Positions 25,106 through 34,876 of a DNA stretch of 47,407 nucleotides are shown piece after piece. The notes beneath the pieces were generated by a model. It was not told the origin of the DNA, did no database searches, and worked only from the letters and a program-made list of their open reading frames with translations. Source of the stretch: Nocardioides sp. AX2bis (GTDB lineage Bacteria; Actinomycetota; Actinomycetes; Propionibacteriales; Nocardioidaceae); NCBI RefSeq assembly GCF_902506435.1, contig NZ_LR733215.1:400138-447544 (forward strand), given 5' to 3'. Both the position numbers and the translations under genes were made by a program. How positions within the stretch are numbered: position 1 is the stretch's first letter; each line of letters begins with the position of its first letter.

Positions 25106-25111
25106 TAGCGT
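25106..25111 (+). promoter_or_regulatory. Putative -10 hexamer, leaderless EEP gene
   Basis: TAGCGT lies 6 nt before the ATG of the EEP-family gene, so the transcript should begin at the start codon. No Shine-Dalgarno is present. Confidence 0.45.
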
Positions 25112-25117
25112 CGCGGG

Positions 25118-25981
25118 ATGGACGGTCCGGCACCCCGGTCACTGCGGGTCGGGACCGCCAACGCGGCCTCCGGCCGCGGCGCCGGGGGACGTCCGGACCT
25201 CGAGGCGTGGGCGGCCGACGCCGCCCGGCTCGACGTCGACGTGCTCGGCGTGCAGGAGGTCGACCACCTGCTGCCCCGCAGCGGCGGGATCGACCAGACC
25301 TCGGTCGTGGCGGCGGCCTGCGCCGGTGACGGGCCGCCGTGGACGTCCCGCTTCGCCGCCGCCGTGCTCGGCACGCCCGGCCCCGCGCGGGCCTTCCGCC
25401 CCGCGACGGGCGCCGCGCACGAGGTCGGCGAGCCGGCGTACGGGGTGGCCCTGCTCTCCCGGCACCCGGTCACCGCCTGGTCCGCGCTGCGGATGCGGCC
25501 CTCCCGCGCGGCGCTGCCCCTGCCCGACCCGGCCGGCGGCCTGCAGTGGGCGCCCGACGAGCAGCGCGTCGCCCTGGCCGGGGTCGTCGCGGCGCCCGGC
25601 GGCCCGGTGACCGTGGTCGTCACCCACCTCTCCTTCGCGCCGCACCGCGCTGCCGGGCAGCTGCGTGAGCTGCGCCGCTGGGCCGCCGACCTCCCGCGGC
25701 CGCTGGTCCTGCTCGGCGACCTCAACCTGCCGGGCGGGGTGCCGGCGGCGCTGACCGGGTGGACGCCCCTGGCCCGCGCCGCGACCTTCCCCGCCGCCGC
25801 GCCGCGCGTCCAGCTCGACCACGTCCTGCTCGACGCGGGCGCGAGCGGCGGGACCGGCGCGACCGGCGTACCGGGGGAGGGCGACGGCCAGCCGGGGCGC
25901 ACGCACGTCCTCGGCGGCAGCGACCACCGCGCCCTGACCGCCTCCCTCCGCCGAGATGACGCTCGCGGACAGCCGAGATGA
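25118..25981 (+). CDS. Endonuclease/exonuclease/phosphatase (EEP) family protein
   Basis: A 287-residue DNase I-fold hydrolase: RVGTANAASG (10-19), VLGVQEVDHL with the metal-binding Glu, VVVTHLSFAPHRA, LLGDLNLP, LDHVLLD and the final GGSDHRALTASL. All main catalytic residues are present. No signal peptide. Substrate could be a nucleic acid, phosphodiester or phospholipid head group. After the natural end of the domain (TASLR) the protein continues with RDDARGQPR encoded by a 22-bp repeat unit, and the next unit provides the TGA stop. It lies beside the GGPP synthase gene but has no evident carotenoid role. Confidence 0.88.
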   Translation: MDGPAPRSLRVGTANAASGRGAGGRPDLEAWAADAARLDVDVLGVQEVDHLLPRSGGIDQTSVVAAACAGDGPPWTSRFAAAVLGTPGPARAFRPATGAAHEVGEPAYGVALLSRHPVTAWSALRMRPSRAALPLPDPAGGLQWAPDEQRVALAGVVAAPGGPVTVVVTHLSFAPHRAAGQLRELRRWAADLPRPLVLLGDLNLPGGVPAALTGWTPLARAATFPAAAPRVQLDHVLLDAGASGGTGATGVPGEGDGQPGRTHVLGGSDHRALTASLRRDDARGQPR

Positions 25982-26016
25982 CGCTCGCGGCGCGTCGAGA
26001 TGACGGTTCCGGCGCC
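25951..26016 (+). repeat. 22-bp stop-coupled repeat array D (2 units plus terminal unit)
   Basis: Units start at 25951, 25973 and (terminal) 25995. The first unit is translated as the tail of the EEP protein, the second carries its stop (25979-25981), and the terminal unit ends in GGCGCC. Confidence 0.9.
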
Positions 26017-26032
26017 GTCCTCCGGACGCACG

Positions 26033-26065
26033 ACGCCCCCGGGTCCGAGGAGGACGCGGGGGCGT
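26033..26065 (+). terminator. Hairpin terminator after the EEP gene
   Basis: Arms 26033-26046 and 26052-26065 pair over 14 positions with one mismatch, loop of 5 nt. It follows repeat array D by 16 nt. Confidence 0.65.
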
Positions 26066-26357
26066 AGGTCGGGCCGGTCCGGTGATCCATCACCCGGGCC
26101 TGACGGCCGGCGTGGACCGGCACTTGAGCGACCGCGCAGATGATCGTTCATCGGCGGGCTGGTGATGACAGTACGTCTGGTCAGAGGGGTGGGGCAGGGT
26201 CTTCCGACCCTCAGCCAGACGGTCCCGGGTCCCGTACGGTGCCGCCCCGTCCCCTCGCCGGGTGTATCGGTGGCCCCGGGGCCCGCGCCTAGCGTCGACG
26301 GTCCGGCTGCGCGGGACCGCGCGGCCGGGACGAGCACCACGCGGAGGAGAGACGACG
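26066..26357 (+). promoter_or_regulatory. Non-coding stretch upstream of the alcohol dehydrogenase gene
   Basis: No gene is supported in this gap. It holds a dyad GATGATCGTTCATC at 26139-26152 (5-bp arms, A+T-rich for this genome) that could be an operator, and a TAGCGT hexamer near 26291-26296 that would give a leader of roughly 55 nt with a GGAGGAG Shine-Dalgarno. Confidence 0.4.
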
Positions 26358-27536
26358 ATGAGAGCAGTGACCTGGCAGGGAGTGCGCGACGTACGGGTGG
26401 AGGACGTGCCCGACCCGAGGATCGAGCTGCCCACGGACGCGATCGTCAAGATCACCTCGACCGGGGTGTGCGGCTCCGACCTGCACCTCTACGAGACGCT
26501 GGCGCCGTTCATGGGCCAGGGCAACGTCCTGGGCCACGAGCCGATGGGCGTCGTCGAGGAGCTCGGCTCCGAGCCCGGCGACCTGCGGGTCGGCGACCGG
26601 GTCGTGCTGCCGTTCCAGATCTCGTGCGGCAGCTGCTGGATGTGCGACCGCGGGCTGCAGACGCAGTGCGAGACCACCCAGGTGCGCGAGCAGGGCACGG
26701 GCGCGGCGCTCTACGGCTTCTCCAAGCTGTACGGCGAGGTGGCCGGCGGCCAGGCCGAGTACCTGCGCGCCCCGCTGGCCTCGGCGAACGCGATGGTCGT
26801 GCCCGAGGGCCCGCCGGACGCGCGCTTCCTCTACCTCTCCGACGTGCTGCCCACCGCGTGGCAGGCCGTCGAGTACGCCGGTGTCCCCGACGGCGGGACC
26901 CTGGTCGTGATGGGGGCCGGCCCGATCGGCGACATGGCCACCCGGATCGCGCTGCACCGCGGCCACCGTGTGATCACCGTCGACCTCGTGCCCGAGCGGC
27001 TGGCCCGGGTCCGCGCCCGCGGCGCGGAGACGATCGACCTGCGCGAGGTCGACGACCTCGGCGAAGCCGTGCGCGAGATGACCGCCGGTCGCGGCGGCGA
27101 CTCCGTGATCGACGCCGTCGGCATGGAGGCCCACGGCTCGCCCGCGGCCAAGGCCGTCCAGCGCCTGGTCGGCTTCCTGCCCGAGGCCGTGTCCGCGCCG
27201 ATCATGAAGACCGCCGGGGTGGACCGGCTCGCGGCGCTGCACGCCTCGTTCGACGTCGTACGCCGGGGCGGGACCGTCTCGGTGATCGGCGTCTACGGCG
27301 GCGCCGCCGACCCGATGCCGATGGTGCAGATGTTCGACAAGCAGGTCCAGCTGCGGATGGGGCAGGCCAACGTGCGCCACTGGGCGCCCGACATCCTGCC
27401 GCTGCTCACCGACGACGACCCGCTGGGCGTGGACGACTTCGCCACGCACGTCGTCCCGCTCGAGGACGCGGCCCACGGCTACGAGATCTTCCAGAAGAAG
27501 CAGGACGGCGCCTGCAAGGTCGTCCTCCGCCCCTGA
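26358..27536 (+). CDS. Zinc-dependent alcohol dehydrogenase (MDR family)
   Basis: A 392-residue medium-chain dehydrogenase. Catalytic zinc site: Cys in GVCGSDLHLYE and GHEPMGVVEE; structural zinc lobe: four Cys in ISCGSCWMCDRGLQTQC. The Rossmann fold carries VVMGAGPIGDMATRIA with Asp after the second strand (ITVDLVPERL), suggesting NAD. The insert between the catalytic and cofactor halves and VSAPIMKTAGVDRLAALHASFDVVRRGGTVS match the glutathione-independent formaldehyde dehydrogenase-like group. Substrate not predictable. The ATG has a GGAGGAG Shine-Dalgarno. It appears monocistronic. Confidence 0.9.
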   Translation: MRAVTWQGVRDVRVEDVPDPRIELPTDAIVKITSTGVCGSDLHLYETLAPFMGQGNVLGHEPMGVVEELGSEPGDLRVGDRVVLPFQISCGSCWMCDRGLQTQCETTQVREQGTGAALYGFSKLYGEVAGGQAEYLRAPLASANAMVVPEGPPDARFLYLSDVLPTAWQAVEYAGVPDGGTLVVMGAGPIGDMATRIALHRGHRVITVDLVPERLARVRARGAETIDLREVDDLGEAVREMTAGRGGDSVIDAVGMEAHGSPAAKAVQRLVGFLPEAVSAPIMKTAGVDRLAALHASFDVVRRGGTVSVIGVYGGAADPMPMVQMFDKQVQLRMGQANVRHWAPDILPLLTDDDPLGVDDFATHVVPLEDAAHGYEIFQKKQDGACKVVLRP

Positions 27537-27603
27537 CCTGCGACGACCCGGCCAGCGGGGCACCGCCGGGGGCCTCCCGCGGGGTGGTTCCGGGGCCTGA
27601 TCC

Positions 27604-27820
27604 ACAACAAGTTGTCCCGGGACGTGGCATCGGGCGTCAAGGTTGGTAGTGTCGCCCGTGCATGAGGTGCAAAGTTCCAGCTGGTCTGACGCCTGCGGAG
27701 TTTGTGATCCAACGGCGTTTCTGCTTCGTGGTCCTCCACGGGTCGGAGCGACGTGTCACCCGCATCTGATGCGGGCCGCCGAAGTGGCGGCTCTCGCCCC
27801 GACTAAGGAGTATCGAGCAT
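27604..27820 (+). promoter_or_regulatory. Long 5' leader region of the cold shock gene
   Basis: Contains a dyad ACAAC-AA-GTTGT at 27604-27615, a TAGTGT hexamer at 27647-27652 as possible -10, and then about 160 nt of leader that is less G+C-rich than its surroundings, ending in an AAGGAG Shine-Dalgarno. Long leaders are typical of csp genes, where they act as thermosensors. No small gene is evident. Confidence 0.45.
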
Positions 27821-28024
27821 ATGGCTCAGGGCACCGTGAAGTGGTTCAACGCCGAGAAGGGTTTCGGCTTCATTGCGCAGGAGGACGGCGGCGACGACGT
27901 CTTCGTGCACTACTCGGCGATTCAGACCCAGGGCTACAAGTCCCTGGACGAGAACCAGCGCGTCGAGTTCGACGTCACCCAGGGCCCCAAGGGCCCGCAG
28001 GCGGAGAACGTCCGCCCCGTCTGA
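27821..28024 (+). CDS. Cold shock protein (CspA family)
   Basis: A 67-residue single-stranded nucleic-acid chaperone: [17 protein letters not shown] with the RNP1 motif [15 protein letters not shown] with RNP2, and the ending [19 protein letters not shown]. Full length for the family. AAGGAG lies 10 nt before the ATG, after a long leader. A very strong hairpin follows, so it is monocistronic. Confidence 0.97.
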   Translation: MAQGTVKWFNAEKGFGFIAQEDGGDDVFVHYSAIQTQGYKSLDENQRVEFDVTQGPKGPQAENVRPV

Positions 28025-28046
28025 CGACGACTCGACCCCAGGTCGA

Positions 28047-28079
28047 CACGAGGCCCCACCCTTCGGGTGGGGCCTCGTG
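28047..28079 (+). terminator. Hairpin terminator after the cold shock gene
   Basis: Perfect 15-bp arms 28047-28061 and 28065-28079 with loop TTC, 22 nt after the stop codon. Confidence 0.88.
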
Positions 28080-28258
28080 CCATTTCACCCGCCCGCCGGA
28101 CCGGTGACGACGGATCCAGTGGTCCGGACCGGGACCAACCTCCTGGATCGGGGTGCCGGTCTGCTCCAGGCGCCGTGTTGTGCAGGCAGGGGCGATGTTT
28201 GGCCGTACGGTGGTGAGGAAGGTTTCAACTACCGCGGCCGTGCGAGGGGGGGTCAGAC

Positions 28259-28426
28259 GTGTACGACCAGTTCGACGTGACGCTCGAGGACGTCGACCTC
28301 CTTGGTGAGGTCGAACTCACGACCAACCTGATCATCGCGGCCAGCGAGTCCGAGGAGCACCTCTCGACCGCCGAGATCGACGCCATCCTGGGTGTCGAGC
28401 CGGAGGACGACGACCCCGACGCCTGA
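28259..28426 (+). CDS. Small acidic conserved-looking protein (55 residues)
   Basis: GTG start with a run of Gs (GAGGGGGGG) 5-11 nt upstream. The protein begins MYDQFDVTLEDVDLLGEVEL, continues with TTNLIIAASESEEHLSTAEI, and ends in a very acidic tail EPEDDDPDA. It is predicted alpha-helical, soluble and strongly negative, with codon use like its neighbours. It resembles small actinobacterial hypothetical proteins carrying a D-V-x-L-x-G-E-x-E-L pattern (from memory, not checked). Function unknown. It lies 54 nt before csoR on the same strand but csoR has its own promoter. Confidence 0.72.
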   Translation: MYDQFDVTLEDVDLLGEVELTTNLIIAASESEEHLSTAEIDAILGVEPEDDDPDA

Positions 28427-28455
28427 CCGGCGGTCCCTCGTGGACGTCCGCCCCA

Positions 28456-28474
28456 TACCCCCTCGGGGTACAGT
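28456..28474 (+). promoter_or_regulatory. CsoR operator overlapping the csoR promoter
   Basis: TACCCCCTCGGGGTA (28456-28470) is a perfect 6-bp-arm dyad of the kind bound by CsoR copper repressors. It overlaps a TACAGT -10 (28469-28474), and the csoR ATG follows 6 nt later, so the transcript is probably leaderless. Copper-free CsoR would block RNA polymerase here. Confidence 0.85.
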
Positions 28475-28480
28475 GGAGGC

Positions 28481-28777
28481 ATGGACGAGCACCAGCACGG
28501 CTATCTCCACGACAAGGACGCCTTCCTCAAGCGGCTCCGCCGCATCGAGGGGCAGGCCCGCGGCCTGCAGCGCATGGTCGAGGAGGAGAAGTACTGCATC
28601 GACGTGCTGACCCAGGTCGCGGCGATGACCAGCGCGCTCGAGGCGTTCTCCCTCGGCCTGCTCTCCGAGCACCTCCACCACTGCGTCGTCGACGCCGCCC
28701 GCGCCGGTGACGACGACGCGGCGCGCGCGAAGGTCGACGAGGCCGTCGCCGCCATCACCCGGCTCGTGAAGTCCTGA
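28481..28777 (+). CDS. csoR: Copper-sensing transcriptional repressor CsoR
   Basis: A 98-residue all-helical DUF156/CsoR repressor. Cu(I) ligands are at the expected spacing: Cys39 (KYCIDVL), His64 and Cys68 (SEHLHHC). Arg-rich DNA-contact helix [18 protein letters not shown] at 15-32. The N-terminus has extra His (DEHQHGYLH). Copper binding should release the operator just upstream and derepress the csoR-copZ-copA operon. Confidence 0.95.
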   Translation: MDEHQHGYLHDKDAFLKRLRRIEGQARGLQRMVEEEKYCIDVLTQVAAMTSALEAFSLGLLSEHLHHCVVDAARAGDDDAARAKVDEAVAAITRLVKS

Positions 28778-28821
28778 CCCGCCCGGCCCCCACCAGCCGT
28801 ACGACCCCCGAGGAGCACCAG

Positions 28822-29024
28822 ATGACCCGCACCAGCGAGTGGACCGTCGCCGGTATGACCTGCGAGCACTGCGTCGCCTCGGTCACCGAGGAGATCTCCG
28901 AGATCGCGACCGTCACCGACGTCGCCGTCACCCTCGACGGCGGCCGCGTCGTCGTCACCAGCGAGGCCCCGCTCGAGCGGTCGCAGGTCGAGCAGGCCGT
29001 GACCGAGGCCGGGTACGTCCTGGG

Positions 29025-29028
<4 letters not shown>
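28822..29028 (+). CDS. copZ: Copper chaperone CopZ (HMA domain)
   Basis: A 68-residue ferredoxin-like HMA protein with the metal site MTCEHC (Met12 to Cys17). It delivers Cu(I) to the P-type ATPase. GAGGAG lies about 7 nt before the ATG. Its stop overlaps the copA start by ATGA, so the two are translationally coupled. Confidence 0.95.
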
Positions 29029-31289
<2,261 letters not shown>

Positions 31290-31291
31290 CC

Positions 31292-31336
31292 GGCCGCACG
31301 GCCCGCACGGCCCGCACGGCCCGTACGGCCCGCCCG
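31292..31336. repeat. Five tandem copies of a 9-bp unit
   Basis: Five 9-bp units related to GCCCGCACG run without gaps between the convergent 3' ends of copA and the DUF3352 gene. Two middle units are identical and the others differ at one or two positions. This looks like slippage-prone simple sequence; it is non-coding. Confidence 0.85.
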
Positions 31337-31351
31337 CCCCGCCGACCCCGC

Positions 31352-32470
31352 TCAGCAGGTCGCGAACAGGACCGGCCCGGACGACAGGTCGGAGAGGACG
31401 CGCGCGTCCTCGGTCGGCTCGAGCTCCATCGTCACGACCCGCCCCTCGGCCACGGTGGAGCCGAGACTGAACCGGTCGGCGAAGTCGCCGCCCTGCCCGG
31501 GGGCCGGCCCGGAGGCCAGCGTCGCGCGGGTGTCGGCGTTCTCGCGGGCCTGGTCGTCGCTCTCGAACGCCAGCGCCGCGGTCGCCCCGCCACCGGGCTG
31601 CACCGCCAGGCCGAAGCCGGCCAGCGGATCGACCGGTCCGGCGGCGGCGAGCAGCGTGCGGGCCTGCTCCTGGGCCGCCTGGTCGGCGGAGGCCATCGCC
31701 AGCGACGAGCAGGCGACCGCGCTGTCGAAGACCGCGGCGGACAGCGGTGGGCCGGCGTCGGCCAGCGTGCCGACCACGTCGGCCACGCCCTGCCCGGGGT
31801 CGGGCGGCTCGGTGTCGACGGCCCGCTGCAGGTAGGCCGAGGCGTCGCTGGAGCGGACGACGAGCTCCTCGGCGTCGACCGCCACGAAGGACAGCTCGGG
31901 GGAGAGCTGACCGAGCCCGGCGAGCACGTCCGGGCCGCCGCGCCACACGCCGGTCTCGTCCTCGGGCGGCGTGAAGCCGGCCTGGCGCAGCCGGTCCTCG
32001 ACCAGCGTGGCCGCGGACTCGTCGGCCAGCCCCATCGTGACCAGCGCGCCCTGCTCGCCCTGGCTGAACAGCTCCCACGACAGGGTCGCGGGGGAGAAGC
32101 CGAGCGCGGCCTGCGAGGTCACCGCGGACTCGCCCAGCGCCGTGGTGGTCGACAGGTCGGCGTCGAAGGCGGCGTCGAGCAGCTCCTCGACGTCACCGGT
32201 CGACGGGTTGGTCGGGGGGTCGAGGTCGAGCTCCTCGCGCACCCCGGCCCAGTCGGTCCACGAGAAGCGCACGGCGTCCGCCGGGGCCATCGCGACCGCC
32301 GCCTCGAGCTCGGAGCCGGGCCCGACCCCGGGCAGGCCCGAGAGCCCGGGCACGTCGGCGAGCCGGGGGAGCGTCCCGCGTACCGAGCCCACCACGACGG
32401 CGACCGCCGTGAGCGCCACGAGCACGCCGAGGACCAGCAGCAGCCGCGCGCGGCCGAGCTCGTCCCCCAC
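31352..32470 (-). CDS. DUF3352-type membrane-anchored protein
   Basis: A 372-residue protein with a short basic N-terminus, one transmembrane helix (about 10-28, LLLVLGVLVALTAVAVVVG) and a large acidic extracytoplasmic part rich in Ala and Ser, ending PVLFATC. It resembles DUF3352 proteins by overall plan. Function unknown. The GTG start has AGGAGG 5 nt upstream. It is divergent from mutT1 with 39 nt between starts. Confidence 0.7.
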   Translation of the reverse strand: MGDELGRARLLLVLGVLVALTAVAVVVGSVRGTLPRLADVPGLSGLPGVGPGSELEAAVAMAPADAVRFSWTDWAGVREELDLDPPTNPSTGDVEELLDAAFDADLSTTTALGESAVTSQAALGFSPATLSWELFSQGEQGALVTMGLADESAATLVEDRLRQAGFTPPEDETGVWRGGPDVLAGLGQLSPELSFVAVDAEELVVRSSDASAYLQRAVDTEPPDPGQGVADVVGTLADAGPPLSAAVFDSAVACSSLAMASADQAAQEQARTLLAAAGPVDPLAGFGLAVQPGGGATAALAFESDDQARENADTRATLASGPAPGQGGDFADRFSLGSTVAEGRVVTMELEPTEDARVLSDLSSGPVLFATC

Positions 32471-32509
32471 GTTCGCCTCCTGGTCACCCGGAGGTGTGAG
32501 ACTAGCCCC

Positions 32510-33388
32510 ATGGTCAGCACGCCCCCCCGCGCCGTCCTCGCCGCCGGGGTCGTGACGTTCCGCCCGGGTCGTCAGGTGCTGGTGGTCCACCGCCCGCGCT
32601 ACGACGACTGGTCCTTCCCCAAGGGCAAGGTCGACCCGGGCGAGCACGTCGCCGCCACCGCGGTCCGCGAGGCCTGGGAGGAGACCGGGCTCCACGTCCG
32701 TCTCGGCCCGCAGCTGGCCGATCAGCGCTACTCCATCGCCGGCGGTCGCGCGAAGGTCGTGTCGTACTGGACCGGGCGCGCCGTGGGGGACGACGACGTG
32801 GCGACCTACGCCGCCAACCGGGAGATCGACGAGGTCGCCTGGGTCGACCTCGACAAGGCCGAGGGGCTGCTGACCTACGCCCACGACCGCACGACGCTGG
32901 CCGAGGCGGCCGGCGTGCGGCGGCGCACCACCCCGATCGTGGTGCTCCGCCACGGCAAGGCGCGCTCCCGCAAGGCCTGGCGCAAGGACGACCGCCAGCG
33001 CCCCCTGCTCGCGCTGGGCACCCTGCAGGCCGAGCGCCTGGTCCCGGTCCTCTCGGCCTACGCCGTGACCCGCGTCGTCACCTCCTCCAGCACCCGCTGC
33101 GTGCAGACCGTCACCCCGTTCGTCGACACCACCGGCTGGGAGCTCGAGGCCACCGACGCCCTAAGCGAGGAGGACCACACCAAGGGCTCCGTACGCCGGG
33201 TGGTCGCCGCCGCGCGCGAGGCCGCGGCCGAGGGCGTGGGGACCGTCCTCTGCTCCCACCGCCCGGTGCTGCCGCAGCTGCTGCGCGAGCTCGGGCTCAA
33301 GGACCCGCAGCTCGCGCCCGGGCAGCTGCTGGTGGCCCACACCCGCAAGGGTGACGTCGTGGCCCACGAGGTCCAGAGCGTCGGGTGA
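32510..33388 (+). CDS. mutT1: Nudix hydrolase / histidine phosphatase fusion (MutT1-like)
   Basis: A 292-residue two-domain protein. The Nudix domain has a perfect box G39-x5-E45-x7-REAWEETGL (39-61); the C-terminal domain is a histidine phosphatase with RHG at 147-149 and the later His in LCSHRPVLP. Mycobacterial MutT1 with this architecture sanitises 8-oxo-(d)GTP and hydrolyses diadenosine polyphosphates. The start is the ATG beside a TAG-containing -10-like stretch, nearly leaderless. It sits upstream of pst and near ppk1, a common actinobacterial neighbourhood. Confidence 0.92.
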   Translation: MVSTPPRAVLAAGVVTFRPGRQVLVVHRPRYDDWSFPKGKVDPGEHVAATAVREAWEETGLHVRLGPQLADQRYSIAGGRAKVVSYWTGRAVGDDDVATYAANREIDEVAWVDLDKAEGLLTYAHDRTTLAEAAGVRRRTTPIVVLRHGKARSRKAWRKDDRQRPLLALGTLQAERLVPVLSAYAVTRVVTSSSTRCVQTVTPFVDTTGWELEATDALSEEDHTKGSVRRVVAAAREAAAEGVGTVLCSHRPVLPQLLRELGLKDPQLAPGQLLVAHTRKGDVVAHEVQSVG

Positions 33389-33439
33389 GGGGGACCTCGT
33401 ACCCCGCAGGCCGGGGTCGGTGGTCCCGATCTCGAGGTC

Positions 33440-33538
33440 GTTCACCCGCCGGACGTCCCACGTCCGTCGGCACGACCACCAACGGCCCGGGGGCGTTCAC
33501 GCCGCGTTCACCGCCGACCCCCGATCGGGTCACCTCGC
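33440..33538 (+). promoter_or_regulatory. PHO boxes and promoter of the pst operon
   Basis: GTTCACC-like 11-bp units occur at 33440, 33495, 33506 and (GGTCACC) 33528. All start positions differ by multiples of 11 (55, 11, 22), as expected for PhoP direct-repeat binding units on one helix face. A TAGCGT hexamer just downstream (33544-33549) may be the -10. This predicts induction by phosphate starvation through PhoR-PhoP. Confidence 0.8.
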
Positions 33539-33597
33539 CTCTCTAGCGTCTGCGGCGTCCGAGACACCAAGCCTCATCCCCTTTCAGGAGTCACGAA

Positions 33598-34719
33598 GTG
33601 ACGATCACTTCCCTGCGCCGCGCCGTCCTTCCCGGCGTCGCCACGCTCGCGCTCGCCCTCTCGGGCTGTGCCGCGTCCAACGAGACCGACACCGCGACCG
33701 GTGGCGGTAGCGACACCGAGGCCGCCGAGCTGTCCGGCCAGTACACGATCGGTGGCGCCTCGTCCCAGGAGGCCGCCCAGCTGGCCTGGACGACCGGGTT
33801 CACCGAGGTCGCCCCCGACGTCACCATGACCTACGAGCCCGTCGGCTCCGGCGGTGGCCGCGAGAGCTTCATCTCCGGCGCCTACATCGTGGCCGGGTCC
33901 GACGCCTACCTCACCGACGACGAGGGCGAGCTGTCCGACGCCACCGAGCGCTGCTCGGGCGAGGCCCCCATCGAGGTGCCCAACTACGTCAGCCCGATCG
34001 CGATCATCTTCAACGTCGACGGCGTCGACGAGCTGAACCTGACCCCGGACACCCTCGGCGCGATCTTCGCCGGCGAGATCACCGAGTGGGACGACGCGGC
34101 CATCGCCGAGGAGAACCCCGACGCCGACCTGCCGAGCGCGCCGATCAACGCGGTGCACCGCTCCGACGAGTCCGGCACCACCGAGAACTTCACCAACTAC
34201 CTCGACGTCGCCGCGTCGGACTCGTGGACCGGGGGCGTCGTCGAGACGTGGCCCAACGAGTTCGGCGGCGAGGGCGCCCAGGGCACCTCCGGCGTCGTCT
34301 CCGCGGTCACCGACGGCCAGAACGCGATCGGCTACGCCGACGCCAGCCAGGCCGGCGACCTCGGCACCGCCAACATCCAGGTCGGCGAGGAGTTCGTCGC
34401 CCCGACCCCGGAGGCGGCCGCCAACATCCTCGCGGTCTCCCCGCTGGCGGAGTCGGCCGAGGAGAACCAGCTGATCTACGACCTCGACTACCTCACCGAG
34501 GAGGCCGACGCGTACCCGATCGTGCTGACCTCCTACATGATCGCCTGCCCGACCTACGAGGACGCCGCCGAGGCCGAGGTGGCCAAGGCCTACCTCGACT
34601 ACGTGCTGTCGCCCGAGGGCCAGGAGCAGGGCGCGAACGAGGCCGGCGCGGCCCCGCTCGAGTCCGGCCTGCAGGAGGACGCCCTGGCGATCGTGGACAC
34701 GATCACCGCCGGCAGCTGA
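33598..34719 (+). CDS. pstS: Phosphate ABC transporter substrate-binding lipoprotein PstS
   Basis: A 373-residue high-affinity phosphate-binding protein. It has a lipoprotein signal peptide with the lipobox LSGC (Cys24), then a Ser/Thr/Glu-rich linker. The PstS fold shows the GSGGGRE phosphate loop, HRSDESGTTENFTNYL and TSYMIACPTYED segments. Anchored outside the membrane. Start GTG with AGGAG about 8 nt upstream. First gene of pstSCAB, behind PHO boxes, and followed by a large hairpin that probably raises its level relative to the permease genes. Confidence 0.96.
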   Translation: MTITSLRRAVLPGVATLALALSGCAASNETDTATGGGSDTEAAELSGQYTIGGASSQEAAQLAWTTGFTEVAPDVTMTYEPVGSGGGRESFISGAYIVAGSDAYLTDDEGELSDATERCSGEAPIEVPNYVSPIAIIFNVDGVDELNLTPDTLGAIFAGEITEWDDAAIAEENPDADLPSAPINAVHRSDESGTTENFTNYLDVAASDSWTGGVVETWPNEFGGEGAQGTSGVVSAVTDGQNAIGYADASQAGDLGTANIQVGEEFVAPTPEAAANILAVSPLAESAEENQLIYDLDYLTEEADAYPIVLTSYMIACPTYEDAAEAEVAKAYLDYVLSPEGQEQGANEAGAAPLESGLQEDALAIVDTITAGS

Positions 34720-34733
34720 CACCACGCCCGACC

Positions 34734-34780
34734 CCGCGAGGGTCCCGCTCCCGCCGTCCCGGCGGCCGGGACCCTCGCGG
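34734..34780 (+). terminator. Strong hairpin between pstS and pstC (attenuator)
   Basis: Perfect 14-bp arms 34734-34747 and 34767-34780, with an additional inner pairing in the loop. It starts 14 nt after the pstS stop. No separate promoter for pstC is obvious, so it is likely a partial terminator or 3' stabiliser giving excess PstS. Confidence 0.7.
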
Positions 34781-34876
34781 TGCGTCACCGCCCGGGAGGG
34801 CGGTGGCAGGATCAGCACCCAGCACGTGACAGCACCACCGACCAGCACCACCGACCAGCACCGACCAGGGGGCCAG

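Noticed and set aside
12343..27550. Shared 15-mer CTGACCTGCGACGAC at about 12343 and 27534 as a repeat element
   Set aside because: In DNA this G+C-rich several exact 15-mer matches are expected by chance in 47 kb; the flanks do not align, unlike the 22-bp family.
34826..34876. pstC starting at GTG 34826
   Set aside because: The extra 17 residues are encoded by a short tandem repeat and lack a ribosome site; GTG 34877 has one.
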